DNA of 64,000 nucleotides from assembly GCA_025093985.1 (NCBI GenBank), contig JACAAK010000011.1:1612001-1676000 (forward strand). Reading direction: 5' to 3'. The position numbers and the translations under genes are program-made. Of this stretch, positions 11,853 to 23,619 are shown in pieces. The notes under the pieces were generated by a model. That model made no database searches. It was given only the letters and a program-made list of their open reading frames with translations, and was not told the origin of the DNA. Positions within the stretch are counted from its first letter, which is position 1. Each line of letters opens with the position of its first letter. The DNA comes from Calvatia gigantea. Taxonomy: Eukaryota; Basidiomycota; Agaricomycetes; Agaricales; Lycoperdaceae.

Positions 11853-13334
11853 CTACATTCCTGCCTGCAACTTGTCTCCAAACACGTTCGGAGGGTAGCT
11901 CGATGGCGGTGGAAGCGGGAGGGGTGGTCGCGTAAATCTGAAGTGAAATGGGCTACGGGCTGTCGCTGTAGACTTACACGTCGGAGCCTGAGAGGCTACG
12001 CTCATCCGGTCATCATCGGCCTCTCTGTAAACTGGAAGAGTCATAAAACTCTGGTGGCTGAGAGTTGTGCCGTAGGTGGGGGGACGGTTCCTTCCTGGGC
12101 TTTCTAGCGCTGGACTCTCGCCAGGAATGTCCACAGATGCCGGTGATATCGGGGTCTCTGGCACCCGCAGGTCACCGAGGCCAGTGGCGAGCAGCCCCGG
12201 ATTTACGTTCTGCGAAATCAAAGGAGAAGTTGTTATATGGGAGGGGAAGTGTTTCTTGTGCCGATACTTTCCTGATCCTCAACAGTGGGCCGGCTGAGAG
12301 GCTCCAGGGGCCTTGGCCTCGGAGTTCTTGTCATAGAAATTGTTCCCAGCCAACGTCTCGAATCCTCGCTATTGCTTCTTGGTAAGGTAGTATTTGTATT
12401 TCCGGACGTGAAAGTTGTGATGGATTGTCCGAGTCCATCAGGGGGTCTGGTTGCGTTCAGTTGGCGGTCTCGGGATTCAGGAATAAATTGCTCGGAGGCG
12501 GAGAGGAAGTGCTAGATGAAAGTGAGGAACGGGAAGATACATGCAAGAATGTTCTCAAAGAAATATATGTCTGCTGGGCTTCTGGCGGTCCGCAGATGAT
12601 GACTGAACGGCACCTTCCTCTCGAACGAAGAGTCGAAACCAGTGATAAGATATGCCTCGCCTCCTAAGCCGTGGTCATGAACGAGAGAGAACAGCGAAAA
12701 TTGCGCCGATTACTAGGTTGAGTACAAAAAGGAATAGTCGATCTTCAAGGATGTAAATAAATATTGTCAATACTAGCTTGGAGCCACTGGGCAAAGACAG
12801 CGGTCAGCGAACGAATTATGAGGCACAAGCGACGAGCATGGCGTTGCCACTGCCTTACCTGGGTATTCTCTTGAACCTGCTTTTTTGAGAGATCAAACGG
12901 GTAATAATTCAGTGATACCGCGGAAAGAGGTGTCTGAGAGGCGAATTAAGGAGGGATCATTAATATTCCTCCAGTTTAGGACTCGGGAATCTTATCACAG
13001 ACTTATATCGGCACCTCATGGAACCAGATGGTCTGGGTTTCGTGATGTCAGTCAGAGAGAAGGCATCAAAGATTGAGCCCAGCTTGTCACTGATGATGGC
13101 CTTGGTAAAACCGTATAGTGTGGGGGTAGGAGAAGATTGGATTTTTGTTAAAGGTGGAACGTGGGCCTTATGCATCTTCCTGCACCGTTCATTACGGGCC
13201 TGAGCATTACCATATCTGACTTTCGCGCCAGCTGCAACTTCTGGCTTCCCAACCTCGACTCCAGCAAGCTCAGCCCCAGCAGGTGCAGAAAGTGACTCGA
13301 GCGATGATATAACTTCACGGCAACCTTGCACCAT
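11853..13334 (-). pseudogene. T-family membrane protein with PY motifs, copy 2, disrupted
   Basis: Reading leftward it has an N-terminal segment TLYGFTKAII...GSIFDAFSLTDI (about 13080), a hydrophobic membrane segment (about 12700-12760: LFLFVLNLVIGAIFAVL) that runs into a stop, and a tail with GRNRPPTYGTTLSH and MTLPVYREADDDRMS, ending SYPPNVFGDKL. A lost C near 12240 shifts the tail frame. T copy 3 shows the same order. The tail has the PPTY/LPVY pair that binds WW domains in other proteins. It lies convergent with N copy B. Confidence 0.5.
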
Positions 13335-13489
13335 GTCAAAGTCAACAACTGTTTCTTCTCAACCAACTCTTGCTGCGGTCCAAAACACAACTCCTTCCAT
13401 ATCCACAGAACCCCCCCCCCACTCTCCTCCGTCACCGTGCCATCGGTGTCTTGGCAAGACCTCACAGGGTGACTGTTACTATCTGAGCG

Positions 13490-13735
13490 ACAAGGGGGCT
13501 GATTTGCATGCAGCGTCAAGCCCCCCCAGTTTAGTACTTTCTCGGTACAGGATGAGTCTTCTTTCAGATTTTGGTAGCTCAAGGACCTACAACGTCAGGT
13601 TGAAGAACTTTTTTTGTGCCTTGAAACTGCGGCCAAGCAGCAAGAAACCGCGTATTTGAGATTCACAAGGGGTTTCGTTCAGATGAGTACATTAGTCAAG
13701 TTTCTGCAATCGTAAGGAGTATATATATATGAGTC
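13490..13735. repeat. Conserved flank 3' of F-box copy 3
   Basis: This is the third occurrence of the flank block seen at 2050-2260 and 7490-7690 (gcatgcagcgtcaagccc, then tcaaggacctacaacgtcag). It joins T copy 2 to F-box copy 3 and supports the T-F-box order as a duplicated unit. Confidence 0.45.
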
Positions 13736-15380
13736 CTATGCCGTGTCGAGAACGATACACGTGTTTTTTTTAGACTGCAACAACAGCACAATCCGGCTAC
13801 TTATCATGTCCACCCCAACCGTCGAATATCAGTACACCTTGTCTGTAAGTTTGGGTAGACGGATCTTCTTGATTCGAAAAGCACATTCTGTTGCTCCAGT
13901 ATTCCAGGAATAGGTGATAATATTCAATGACCAGTCCATCTGGAGGGCGGCAGCAACAGTCTGGTCCACTAACCCAGGGAGCCAACGGTTGTTGTGACGG
14001 CCAAGGGTCGTGCGTAGCGGGGGGCTGCTAACCATATCATCGGATAGGCGCAAGGGACGGTATTCGTCGCGGTGTAGGATGACCATCCACGTAAAACCCC
14101 AATGGAAAAAGGGTGGTGCAACAACTCTAGTATAAGAACCTTGTGAAAAGTGATACAACGGCAATACCTGACGTTGAGGATCATGGCGCTCTAGTTGTGA
14201 AACCATATAAATGTCAACAAACGTGGGCCCAATCGCTACGATATGGCCGTAAGAGGAAGTGAAGATCCCGCTCTAACAGAGGATCAGCATAGAAGCACCA
14301 ATGCGCCAACGTGCAAAGAAAGGCTGACCACATCGTCCTCCACTCCAATTCGTGCTGAGATCTCGCGCTCCGTGAGATGGTAAACTGCATCCGGCATATA
14401 CCGGTGCAAGACCAGCTGCTATCTAAGGTTCTCGTTATTCCTAGTTCCAGTTGCTTGAACTTCTACAAGAAATTTGTCCGACAAGCCCACGCAAGGCGTT
14501 CTCGCGTAATGGTGACTGCGTTGCCTAAAAACGCACGTCGCGGTCCAGCACAACTCTTCTTTAGATAGTTCAACCTGATATATCTGTATCCGCGTTACGT
14601 ATCCGCCTGGGTAGTCACAGAATCAAAGGGGACATTCAAGATTTTGCGTATGTGTCGCTTACGTTTCTCGGGTCCCATGTACCTCCAAACGACAACGCGA
14701 AATGATAAAATCTCTGCTGACGGATCGACCCACACTGCAAAGGACATAAGATTGTCGAGTGTCTTGTCTTTTTTATCGTATTCTCCCGGGTCGAAGAGTA
14801 GCATTAATTGTGGGTGGGGAAGGTGCAAGTCGCAAACGAAGAATTGACCTTCAAAGTTGTTCGCGATCAGATATCGTCCGCCAGGGAGTGATTGTGCCGT
14901 CTCCATCGATGTTGTCTTTGAATACTGGAAAGAATGCGACTGAAAGACAAGCGGTTCATCCAAGACCCAACAGTCATATGCTCGTAACCTTTTAATGGCC
15001 CGGCGTTCGAGCTCTCGATTGTACATCTATGCAGTTTTCCGTGGAAATTTGGACCGTCGGAGGGTGACTCAAGTGACTGGAGGAGACGATGCCAGATCTG
15101 TCGTGACCTCGTTGCATTGTACAACGTCCTACAAGCCTTTGAACGATGTAAGCCACACCAATTGCAATTATAAAGGAAGGGCACACCAGTTTCATAGAAA
15201 AAAGACATCGTGCATCGAGGTGATATAGGATTTCGCATAGTGTTTCTCGTGGCAGTGACAGTAGATCGGCCATAGGGTATGTAGGAACTTATTGGTGGAG
15301 GAAGAAATCCACCAGGGAACTGTCTGTAATAATGGAAAGGATATTTGAAAAAATGCAGAAAATACGGAGAGGCCGAACAT
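13736..15380 (-). pseudogene. F-box gene, array copy 3, dead
   Basis: Homology covers the whole gene from MFGLSVFSAFFQ (15380) to CIVLDTA (13736), but the frame is broken several times. There is a frameshift between the first helix and the F-box (near 15275), a one-base loss near 15015, a TAG in place of CAA near 14420 (after ENLR), a 12-base in-frame deletion near 13994, and a TGA in place of TGG near 13830. The 3' half is almost identical to copy 1, while exon 1 resembles copy 5, so the copy is a mosaic. There is no N gene on its 5' side. Confidence 0.75.
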
Positions 15381-15419
15381 TTTGACTTGGATATGAGCGT
15401 TTGTCGGGCAGGTATACTG

Positions 15420-16110
15420 GATCGTGTGGTTTAATCTGATGACAGCAAGGTCTTGCTGACACACTGATTGTCGAACGTTGAACATTGAGCGCTGAGCGCT
15501 TGAGCATCGATTGGACATTGCTCCGATAAGTTTAAAGTTAGACATATGTCCAACCAAACGAAAAAGTACCCTAGACCGTGATGGCAGAGGACATGTCCTC
15601 TAGTCCCCATTAAGGCTTGGTTTTGGCCGACTCGTGCCACCTTCTGTCCTGGCTCTTCAAATGCAACAGTAGCGGCCTGCAATACTTTCCGTTGGTGTGG
15701 TAATCGTGCTAAAGGCGTGTTCTATTGCAGAACGACACACATGCAGAAATAGATAATAGATAGGATCGGTGATGCATGACTACGGACAGGCCACATGCCC
15801 TTTTCTCCACATCTTGTATCAGGATATCAAGTATTATGGACCCGGAATTTTGGTATTCGGACCCGGTTGACCAACCTGTACGCCACACAGCTGGTGCCTT
15901 GTATGTAGGTGTGCACCTCAATCGAGTGAAGGTTCGGTCCTCGGATCGCTTGGAAAGGGTGGATATTCTTATAACATGATGTCTAGAATTCATGAATTCA
16001 CATCTCTGTGTATGTAGTTGATGAATATGATATTTTCGGGGGAAAATCTCGAAAGCGGAGTATTTAGGCACAGTGGTGGTCACGGCGTTGCGTAATAACC
16101 GATGGAATGA
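15420..16110. repeat. Dispersed repeat R, copy 2, with a gene-end fragment
   Basis: The first 60 bases (ttaatctgatgacagcaagg, then cttgctgacacac) match the intron end and last exon of the gene at 1-1013. The rest matches R copies 1 and 3, with gctaaaggcgtgttct near 15710 and gcggagtatttagg near 16055. No convincing coding sequence is present. It takes the place where an N gene would be expected upstream of F-box copy 3. Confidence 0.5.
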
Positions 16111-16238
16111 AGGGTTTGGCAACTCCGAAATACAGTATCAACCGTGAAACAAGGTACAATTGCAGTCTAATTAAGCCAGGACGTGCGACGATCGCGGCCA
16201 AATAACTCACAACAGCTTTTCAATCTGCTCCGCTCACC

Positions 16239-16439
16239 ATGAACCAGCAACAGGGGGGGAATGCTGGCAGCTATGGTAACAGCGTTGCTTATAACCCAGC
16301 ACCAAAGCAGACGGATAAATGGGGTCTAAAAACAAGGAACAAAAGGGGATTGTGTTCGGCACTTGTGGCGAGGGTCAACAATGCAAGACTAGAAAGGTTC
16401 CAAAGCTGGGGGGGCGAGAGAGACAGCACATTCGACTAA
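16239..16439 (+). other. Short open frame, doubtful gene fragment
   Basis: ATG 16239 opens a 66-codon frame whose first half (MNQQQGGNAGSYGNSVAYNP) has the composition of a disordered Gln/Gly/Asn-rich N-terminus. The second half does not look conserved. It could be a first exon cut off by rearrangement, or chance. I do not recognise it. Confidence 0.2.
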
Positions 16440-16680
16440 AACGTGATCATCACTCAAAATTTCGTTCAGGCGAGGGCAGTAATGAAGTGGTCTAATCAGA
16501 GAGGGTAGATAATAGTCTCATGCTGTGTCAAGAATGATACAAGTGTTTTCTTCAGAATGTAGATGCAACAAAACAATCCGACCACTTATTATGTCTACAC
16601 CCACAGTCGCATAACAGTATATCTCATCGGGAAGTCCGGGTAGCCAGGACTTCTTAATCCGAAAAGCACACTCCGTCGCC

Positions 16681-18198
16681 TCAACATTCCAGGAATGAAT
16701 AGGTGATGATATTCAATGACCAGTCATATTGGAGTGCAGCAGCAGCAGTTTCGTTTACCAGTCCGGGGAGCCAGCGATTATTGGGGTCCGATGGGTGATA
16801 ACCAAGAGGCGTGAGTAATGGGGGGTAGTTGACCATGTCTTCAGATAGGCGCAAGAGGTAATATTCGTCGTGGTGTCGGATAACCATCCACGCGAAATTT
16901 CGGTAAGAAAACGGAGGTGCAACGTCCCTATGCAGGCAACCTTGCGGAAAGTGATACGTTGGCGCCACCTTGTGTTGCGGATCGTGGTGCTCGAGTTGCG
17001 AAATCATATAAATGTTGAGAAATGTTCGTCCATTTGTGATGACATGACCATAAGAGGAAACAAAGACAGCGCACTGTAAGAAGGATTAACATAGAAATCC
17101 CATGGCACGGAGACACTGACCACATCGTCCTCCACTGCGAGTTCTACCGAGATCTCGTTCTGCGCTGATTGGCTTGTTTCGTTTAGCAGATACTGATTCA
17201 AAACCAATTGCTGTCTGACCCCCTCGGGGTGATACTCAGTCACTCGAATTTCCGCCAGAAATTTGTCCGACAAGCCTGCACAAGGCTTTCCTGAGTACCG
17301 ACGACTGCGTCGTCCATAGAGGCGCATGGTATTCCAGCGCAACTCTTCACCGTTTTTCATTAAGTCAATCTGATATATCCGTGTCCGCGTCACGAATCCG
17401 CCTGAGTGGTCAGAGAATCAAATGGGGTATTCCCGAATTGATGGACAGGTTGCTTACGTTTTTCGGGTCCCATGTGTCGCCAGACGACAACGCGGAAAGA
17501 CAGAATCTCTGCTGACGGGTTGACCCATACGGCAAAGGACATAAGATTGTCAGGTGTCTTGTCTCTTGCGTCGTATTCTCCCGGGTCGAGGAGTAACTGT
17601 AGTTGTGGATGGGGAAGGTCCAGGTCATAAACAAACAATTGACCCTCGAGGTTGTTCGCAAGCAGGTACCGCCCACCCGGGAGTAATTGAGCCTTCCAAA
17701 TCCGTGTTGTCTTCGAATATCGGAAAGGGCGCGGACGAAACACGAGTGGTTCATCCAGGACCCAACAATCATACGTTCGTAATCTCTGCACACCCCAGCG
17801 TTCAAGCTCTTGGATTGTATGTTTGTGTAGTTTTTCGCGAAAGTCCGGGCCATCGGAAGTCGACTCAAGTGACAAGAGGAGGCGATGCCAGAACTGTCGC
17901 GACCTTGTCGCGTTATAGAACGCCCTACAGGCCTGTTAAAAGTATATACGACATCAACCGCAATTGTATAGCTGGGGCGTACCAGTTTTGCAGATAGTAG
18001 ACTTTGGGCATCGATATCAGATAGAATTTCGAATAATGTTTCTGGTGGCAGCGACAATAACGTTTTCCGAGAGCTGGCAGGGTTGAGCAGTCGAGTGCAT
18101 AGGAAATCTCTGGCGGAGGAAGAAAGAAAATGTGTGACGGCTTTTAATATTTGGAAGGATATTCGAAGAAATGCAGTAATTGCAGAAAGGTGGAACAT
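16681..18198 (-). CDS. F-box protein, array copy 4, C-terminus lost by frameshift
   Basis: It starts at ATG 18198 (MFHLSAITAF), with the F-box at SLPPETLFEILSDIDAQSLL and ACRAFYNATRSRQFWH after intron 1. Exons 2 and 3 read cleanly, with the usual intron sites (gtaagc after GPEK; gtcagt after VEDDV). In exon 4 the bases ggaatgaatagg replace ggaatagg near 16697, a 4-base tandem duplication. The frame therefore stops at 16681, just after NIITYS. The lost C-terminal part, about 60 residues, is still recognisable down to 16518. It may make a shortened protein. It is the most divergent of the F-box copies. It pairs with N copy C. Confidence 0.65.
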
Positions 18199-18589
18199 TT
18201 TCGACTAACGCAGTGAAAGTTGATTCGGAAGTTCTTTTCGTTGGGCACGTGCGAACTGCGTGTGACGGAATCAATATTTCAATGATTGATCATTCCATGA
18301 TTCTTAGAATCTGAGATGATCGACGTTAATGGGCCTCCAAAGCGACCCCAAAGCCTCAAGGCCTCAAGTTCAAGGGCCTCATATTGATCAATCAGCACCC
18401 CAGACGCCAGGGGCCTACACTCACCCAACATGCATCCCAGAAAGAAAATATCAAACACATGTCGCACTTCCTGCCGCAACATATTTATCGGCCATTCTAG
18501 CGGCCCACTCAAAACATCAGTCCCCCGTCCGATTTCAATTCCTTCGACTCTTCGGCACCTCAGTAGAACCTTACAGTTAACCAGCATAA
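18199..18589. promoter_or_regulatory. Divergent promoter region, unit C, with CACGTG
   Basis: This 391-base gap lies between F-box copy 4 and N copy C. CACGTG at 18246-18251 sits in tgggcacgtgcgaactgcg, matching the element in units B and D. A second shared part holds gattgatca and, nearer the N start, acatatttatcgg, a possible TATA-like site. Confidence 0.5.
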
Positions 18590-20422
18590 ATGTCCCAGCC
18601 AACTCAGGGTATACTTATACCACACGTGATGCCGCCTGAACACTCGACGTATTTCTCCAGAGCTATCACTCCCATCCTGATTTCCTCGGGTTGTTCGACG
18701 CCCTCGTTTCCTGTGGTGAATGGGGCAGTTCTAGCACGAAAGAGAAGACTGCGAGGGCCATTGTGGAACCCCTTAAGGGGAAGATTTAGGCGGACTTTTC
18801 TGGGGAAGAGCACAAAGGTTATATTGATGCTCTCAAGATTCTCGCCTCCAACCCCGAATCCTTGCGCGACTTTGCCAAACGAGTTTTCACGGGGACTTAC
18901 CGAAATACTACGTTCACGGTAAGTAGCTAAATTCTGACCGGCGCAAAATCCTGGTTACCCCAGGGCTTTCTAGATCTGTAGCCTCTCAAAGGTCGGAATA
19001 GCGGGAAGGTTCAACAGGCTAGGCATCAATATCACTGACAGGTATTACGTTGGCGCCATACTGGAAGAGACTCGATCAAGTGTTTTCAAAGACCTTCATG
19101 CGTGCCAACCGATCGGGGGACAGAAAATCCAGGACTTAAACGACGAACTCAAGAATAGGAAACTTCTCTATCCCGGTGATGTGAGTGTAATTCAGCCCAT
19201 GATTGAAATCGACTTCATGTTCCCGCTCTTTTCCTTCCAGTCGGAGCACGTGACTAGGGCAATGATTAATGCTCACCTCGAGTTTCTCTTCAAACTCAAG
19301 CATTTTATTTCGTCGATATTGGAGCTCTGGCTCGCTCGCTCAACCTCAGAGTACCAGGCGGCTGTGACAGAACATACTGATGGAGGTCAAACTTATCGAA
19401 CCTATTTCACTGGTCGCGCTGATTACATGGTACTCACCATCACTGACGCTGGTCGTCCCTCTGCCCATATCGATGCAAATCATAACGCGACCTTAAAGGA
19501 GCTTGATCTGGCAAATTGCATGTGTGTAGCTCAACGGGGTCGATTCGAGAGTTGACGTTTGTTAGTCAAGGGGAAGCTTTATTCCGACTTACCTCAACAT
19601 ATTAGGAAGAAATTGGGTGCTAACCAAAATAGGGAGACTTTGTTTCTGGAGGCTAAAAGCACCAGCCTTTTTTCAAGGGGACAAGGTGAGTCGTTACTCT
19701 TGTGTGTTATACGGAGATTCTAATGTGAACGTTGGTCTCGTTTAGTCAATGTGTCCAATCTGTACCAGGTTATCGCGACATGTTGCATCGCGTGTGTCAA
19801 AACCATTTTTCCTCTTGGTACTGGCCAATTTCTAAGTACCCACTAATTCAGGCGCAGCTCTGGCAGGAAGGCTCACAAGGTTGTCAAGTTCTCCCTAAGT
19901 AGCGGTCACCATTGGATTTTCGGTATCATGGACAATACTACGGCGACCGCTTACGTGACAACAGTCCTTGATAACTCCGACTTTCAGAGGACCCATGATG
20001 TCATATCCCTACTCGTACTTTGGGTCGGGCATATTCCTCCCTTGTCCTTTCTTCGTATCTGAGATGCTTACTAGATGGACCTTGCCCGGTCCGATGCTCA
20101 GGGGACTATCTTTTTGCAAATCATATACCTCAGCCACAACTGCCGAATCTGAAGACCAGGCCTGGACCACGGGCCTGAAACAAGCAAACACGGGGATGTG
20201 ATGAGTAAAGCGCAAGGTGAGGAAGGAAACCCAGATAAGGATGAGTGGGGCTCGGCGAGGGAGGGAGAGGGTAGGAAAGACAATCCTCCGGATGAGGGAG
20301 AATACAGTGAGACAGAGCATGGGGGCGATGAAAGCGAAGAGGGGGATGGGGATGAAGATAAAGACAGTGACAAGGACGAGGGTGACGGAGTGGGGATTGG
20401 AAGCAGTGGTGGTGAGGAGTAA
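18590..20422 (+). pseudogene. N-family (PD-(D/E)XK-like) gene, copy C, disrupted
   Basis: The start is ATG 18590 with the usual tiny first exon. The first splice joins out of frame. A TAG stands where the others have a codon after the KI of EEKIRK (near 18788), and the last exon is shifted around 20090-20200 before an acidic tail that ends GIGSSGGEE. Between these breaks the core is well kept: LELWLARSTSEYQ, GRADYMVLTI, LFLEAKSTSLF, NLYQVIATCC and HHWIFGIMDN. The Asp and the Glu and Lys of the D...ExK signature are retained, although Thr of GRTDY is Ala here. Confidence 0.65.
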
Positions 20423-20815
20423 GTGAGTATGCTTATGGTCGGTGAGATGCGAGGGGTGATGCTACAATATGACTTTCAATTGTTTGCGAACAGATATCTG
20501 TTTTCATACCATTACTACGAACATTTGCACGGCATACTTTCCTGTACTCCTTCACTGGTTGATTTTGAGTTTTGGTGACTCAAAGGCCGACAGTGTCAGA
20601 GTAAAGTAGAGCTCTTCTGCGCTCGGCGAGAAGGGCAGGTCCTGAGGCCTCGTCAGCGAGAACGTGAAAACACCCAGGATTAAGGTCTCTGGAGTTATGG
20701 CAAAACGATGAGAAATGGCATTTTGAGACGTATAGAAATATGGATGACAGTCAAGGTTTCGTTCAGGCGAGTACAATAAGAAAGCTGCTGCAATCGCCGA
20801 GGGTACGTACGAGCC

Positions 20816-22473
20816 CTATGCTGTGTCAAGAGTGATACAGGTCCTTTCTCCAGAATGCAACAACACAACCCGGCCGCTTACTATATCCACCCCAACCATT
20901 AGCATAACGGTATATGCCATCAGAGAGACTTGGTAGCCGGAACTTCTTGATTCGAAAAGCGCACTCTGTTGTTTCAATGTTCCAGGAATAAGTGACGATA
21001 TTTTAAAGACCAATCGCGCTGAAGGACGGCGGCAGCAGACCGGTCCACCAATTCGGAGAGATAGTGATTGTTAAGGTTCGAGGGGCGGCGACCAAGCTGT
21101 GTGGGCAATGGGGGGGTGTTAGCCGTATCTCCGGATGGGCGCAAGAGGTGGTATTTGCTGCGGTGTAACATGACCACCCACGTAAAATCTCGATAGAAGA
21201 ATGGAGGTACAATATCCCTACGATAAGAGCCTTGTGGAAAGCGATACACTGGCGGTGCATCACGTTGAGGGTCTTGGCGCCCCAGTTGTAGGATTATATA
21301 CACGTCAATAGATCTGGGGCTAGTCGCTACGACAAGGCCGTGAGGGGGAAACAAAGACGCCAGATTAAGGAAGCGTAAACGAAGAAACGCCAATGAAAGA
21401 TAGTACTGACCACATCGTCCTCGACTCCAAGTTGTACCGAGATCTCCGGCCATGGGCTGGTCGGCCACACCTAGCATATACTCGCGCAAAACCAACTGCT
21501 GCCTGAGATTCTCTGTGTGCCTAGTTCCAGTCGCTCGGGCTTCTACCAGAAATCTGTCTGACAGGCCTACGCAAGGCCTTCTCGCGTAGTGGCGGCTACG
21601 TTTCCCGAAAATGCGCGTTGCGGTCCAACGTAACTCTTCACCATCTTTAGATAGGTTAACCTGATATATCCGCGCCTGCGTTACATATCCGCCTGAGCGG
21701 TCACGGAAGCAAAAAGGACCGTTCACGACTTCACAAATGTGTTGCTCACGTTTGCGGGTCCCATATATCACCAGACGGCAACACGGAAGGACAGGAATAT
21801 CTGCTGACGGGTTGGCCCATACTTCAAAGGACATAAGATTGTCGAGCGTCTTGTCTATCGCATCGTAATTTCTCGGGTCGAAGAGTAGCCCCAATTGTGG
21901 GCAGGGAAGGTCCAGGTCGCAAACAAGGAATTGACCTTCGAAGTTGTTTGCAATCAGATAGATATCGCCCACCGGGGAGTAATTCGGCCTTTCCGATCGA
22001 TGCCGCCTCTGAATACAGGAAAGAACGCAGCTGAAAGACAAGCGGTTCATCCAAGACCCAACAGTCCATATGCTCGTAATCTTAAAATGACCCAGCGCTC
22101 GAGCTCTTGAATCTTATATCTATGCAGTCTTTCATGAAAATTTGGACCGCCAGAGGGTGACTCGAGCGATTGGAGGAGATGATGCGAGAACTGTCGTGAC
22201 CTCGTTGCATTGTACAACGTCCTACAAGCCTTTGAACGATGTAAGCCACACCAATTGCAATTAAAAGAAGGGACACATCAGTTTCATAGAAATAGACATC
22301 GTGCATCGAGGTGATATAGGATTTCGCATAGTGTTTCCAGTGGCAGCGGCAGTAGGATTTGGCCATCGGGTTCGTAGGAGCTTGAGGGCAGAGGAAGAAA
22401 TCCACCAAGTAACAGCCTGTAACAATGGAAAGGATATTTGAAAAAATGTAGAAAATGCGGAGAAGCGGGACAT
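20816..22473 (-). pseudogene. F-box gene, array copy 5, dead
   Basis: Homology runs from MSRFSAFSTFFQ (22473) to ITLDTA (20816). Frame breaks include one after the first helix, a missing T in the F-box end (near 22287), and an extra base near 22068 in the conserved RAYDCWVLDEP stretch. A 358-codon open frame at 20974-22050 is made by reading through intron positions and shifts, so it is not a gene in its own right. Exon 1 is of the same type as copy 3. No N gene lies upstream. The stretch 20423-20815 holds only 3' flank sequence. Confidence 0.75.
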
Positions 22474-22699
22474 TTTGACTTGGATGTGGGCGGTTGATCG
22501 TGAGTGCATGAGCGCTAATTAGAACGTTGATGTTGAATCCGAATGAAACCTCGACAGGGTTGATGCCAAATTTGAAGCTGAAGCGCTGAAGTTTGACACG
22601 CGACGGCGCCACCCCAGAAAAGCGTAGGCTTAGCCGCCACTCCCCCCAAAGACAATGCAACTCCAACCCCTGTAAGTCTTTCCCGTGTGTTGACACAAC

Positions 22700-23460
22700 C
22701 TCCTCACCATTCAGCTAAGTAGTTAGTAGCCTTGCCAACCACAAGTCTGCAAGAAAACCTAAAGTGGTCAGCACCTCAAGGCGCTCCAGAGAACAGCGGC
22801 GAATCATCTCCGTCACCGAGCGAGACGATAGCGAATCCTTATATTCCGTACTTGAGTTAACGGACAGCTCGAGCGAACCTAACAAAAAAAGATAGACAAG
22901 GAAGACTTCAAAAGGGACCCCGTTACTAAGAATGAGATCGGCACCCTCAAACCTCCACAGCCGCTCATCACTATTCCGCTCCCCCAAAACGCACCTAACG
23001 TCCCTCAGCGCTACCCGATCGCAGTTTTGGAGGAAGCCTGTATTTCTCCCAAGTACTCGGATGTGGGAGACAAAGCTGCTGTTGCGTTTACCGAGGGACA
23101 TCTGCCGAGGATTCCGTACCCTAGGCCGATGTAATGCTATTAAGATCAAAACCTCCAGGGCAAAGCCCAGGATGCAGTACCCGTGTGATATGAGTATATG
23201 GGGCCGATCTACGCAACCCACGTTTCGCGATTTACCTATTATGCAAATTGCATGGGCCGCCTCCGAATGGAGACATTTTGAGGTTGTATATTCAGTGGGA
23301 CCACGTAAAGGTCATTTCAAAACGCTGGGAGCAAAGGACAAACAATCAGGGGTCTCTCTCTCATATCTCGGCAAGTGTAGCTACTGACATGAATTCAGGG
23401 AGAGCCCGACTCATGAGGGAAAAAACTTTTGATCCATGAAGTCCTCTATGGGACAACCTA
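22700..23460. other. Coding-like remnant, unidentified
   Basis: On the plus strand, short stretches with protein-like composition occur in different frames: SREQRRIISVTERDDSES around 22800, then PLITIPLPQNAPNVPQRYPI around 22970, then YAT-rich and QWDHVK-type words to about 23330. The joins need frame changes and contain stops. I could not match them to a family. They are probably remains of a gene or transposon lying between F-box copies 5 and 6. Confidence 0.3.
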
Positions 23461-23619
23461 CGCCAGGCCGATGAGGATTTTATTAGCGTGCCTCATTAGT
23501 GACCGGTGACGCTTTTCCGGGGATATGGCCGTCTCAAGACATGACCAACCCAAACTATAGGCTCCTTTGGAGTGTCCGCCTATGACCCTTTTTACTGGCG
23601 TCAAACCAAACATTCATTC

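Noticed and set aside
14377..14568. 63-codon plus-strand frame, nearly the same as one at 2949-3140
   Set aside because: Both are antisense to exon 3 of F-box copies 3 and 1; the similarity comes from the F-box genes.
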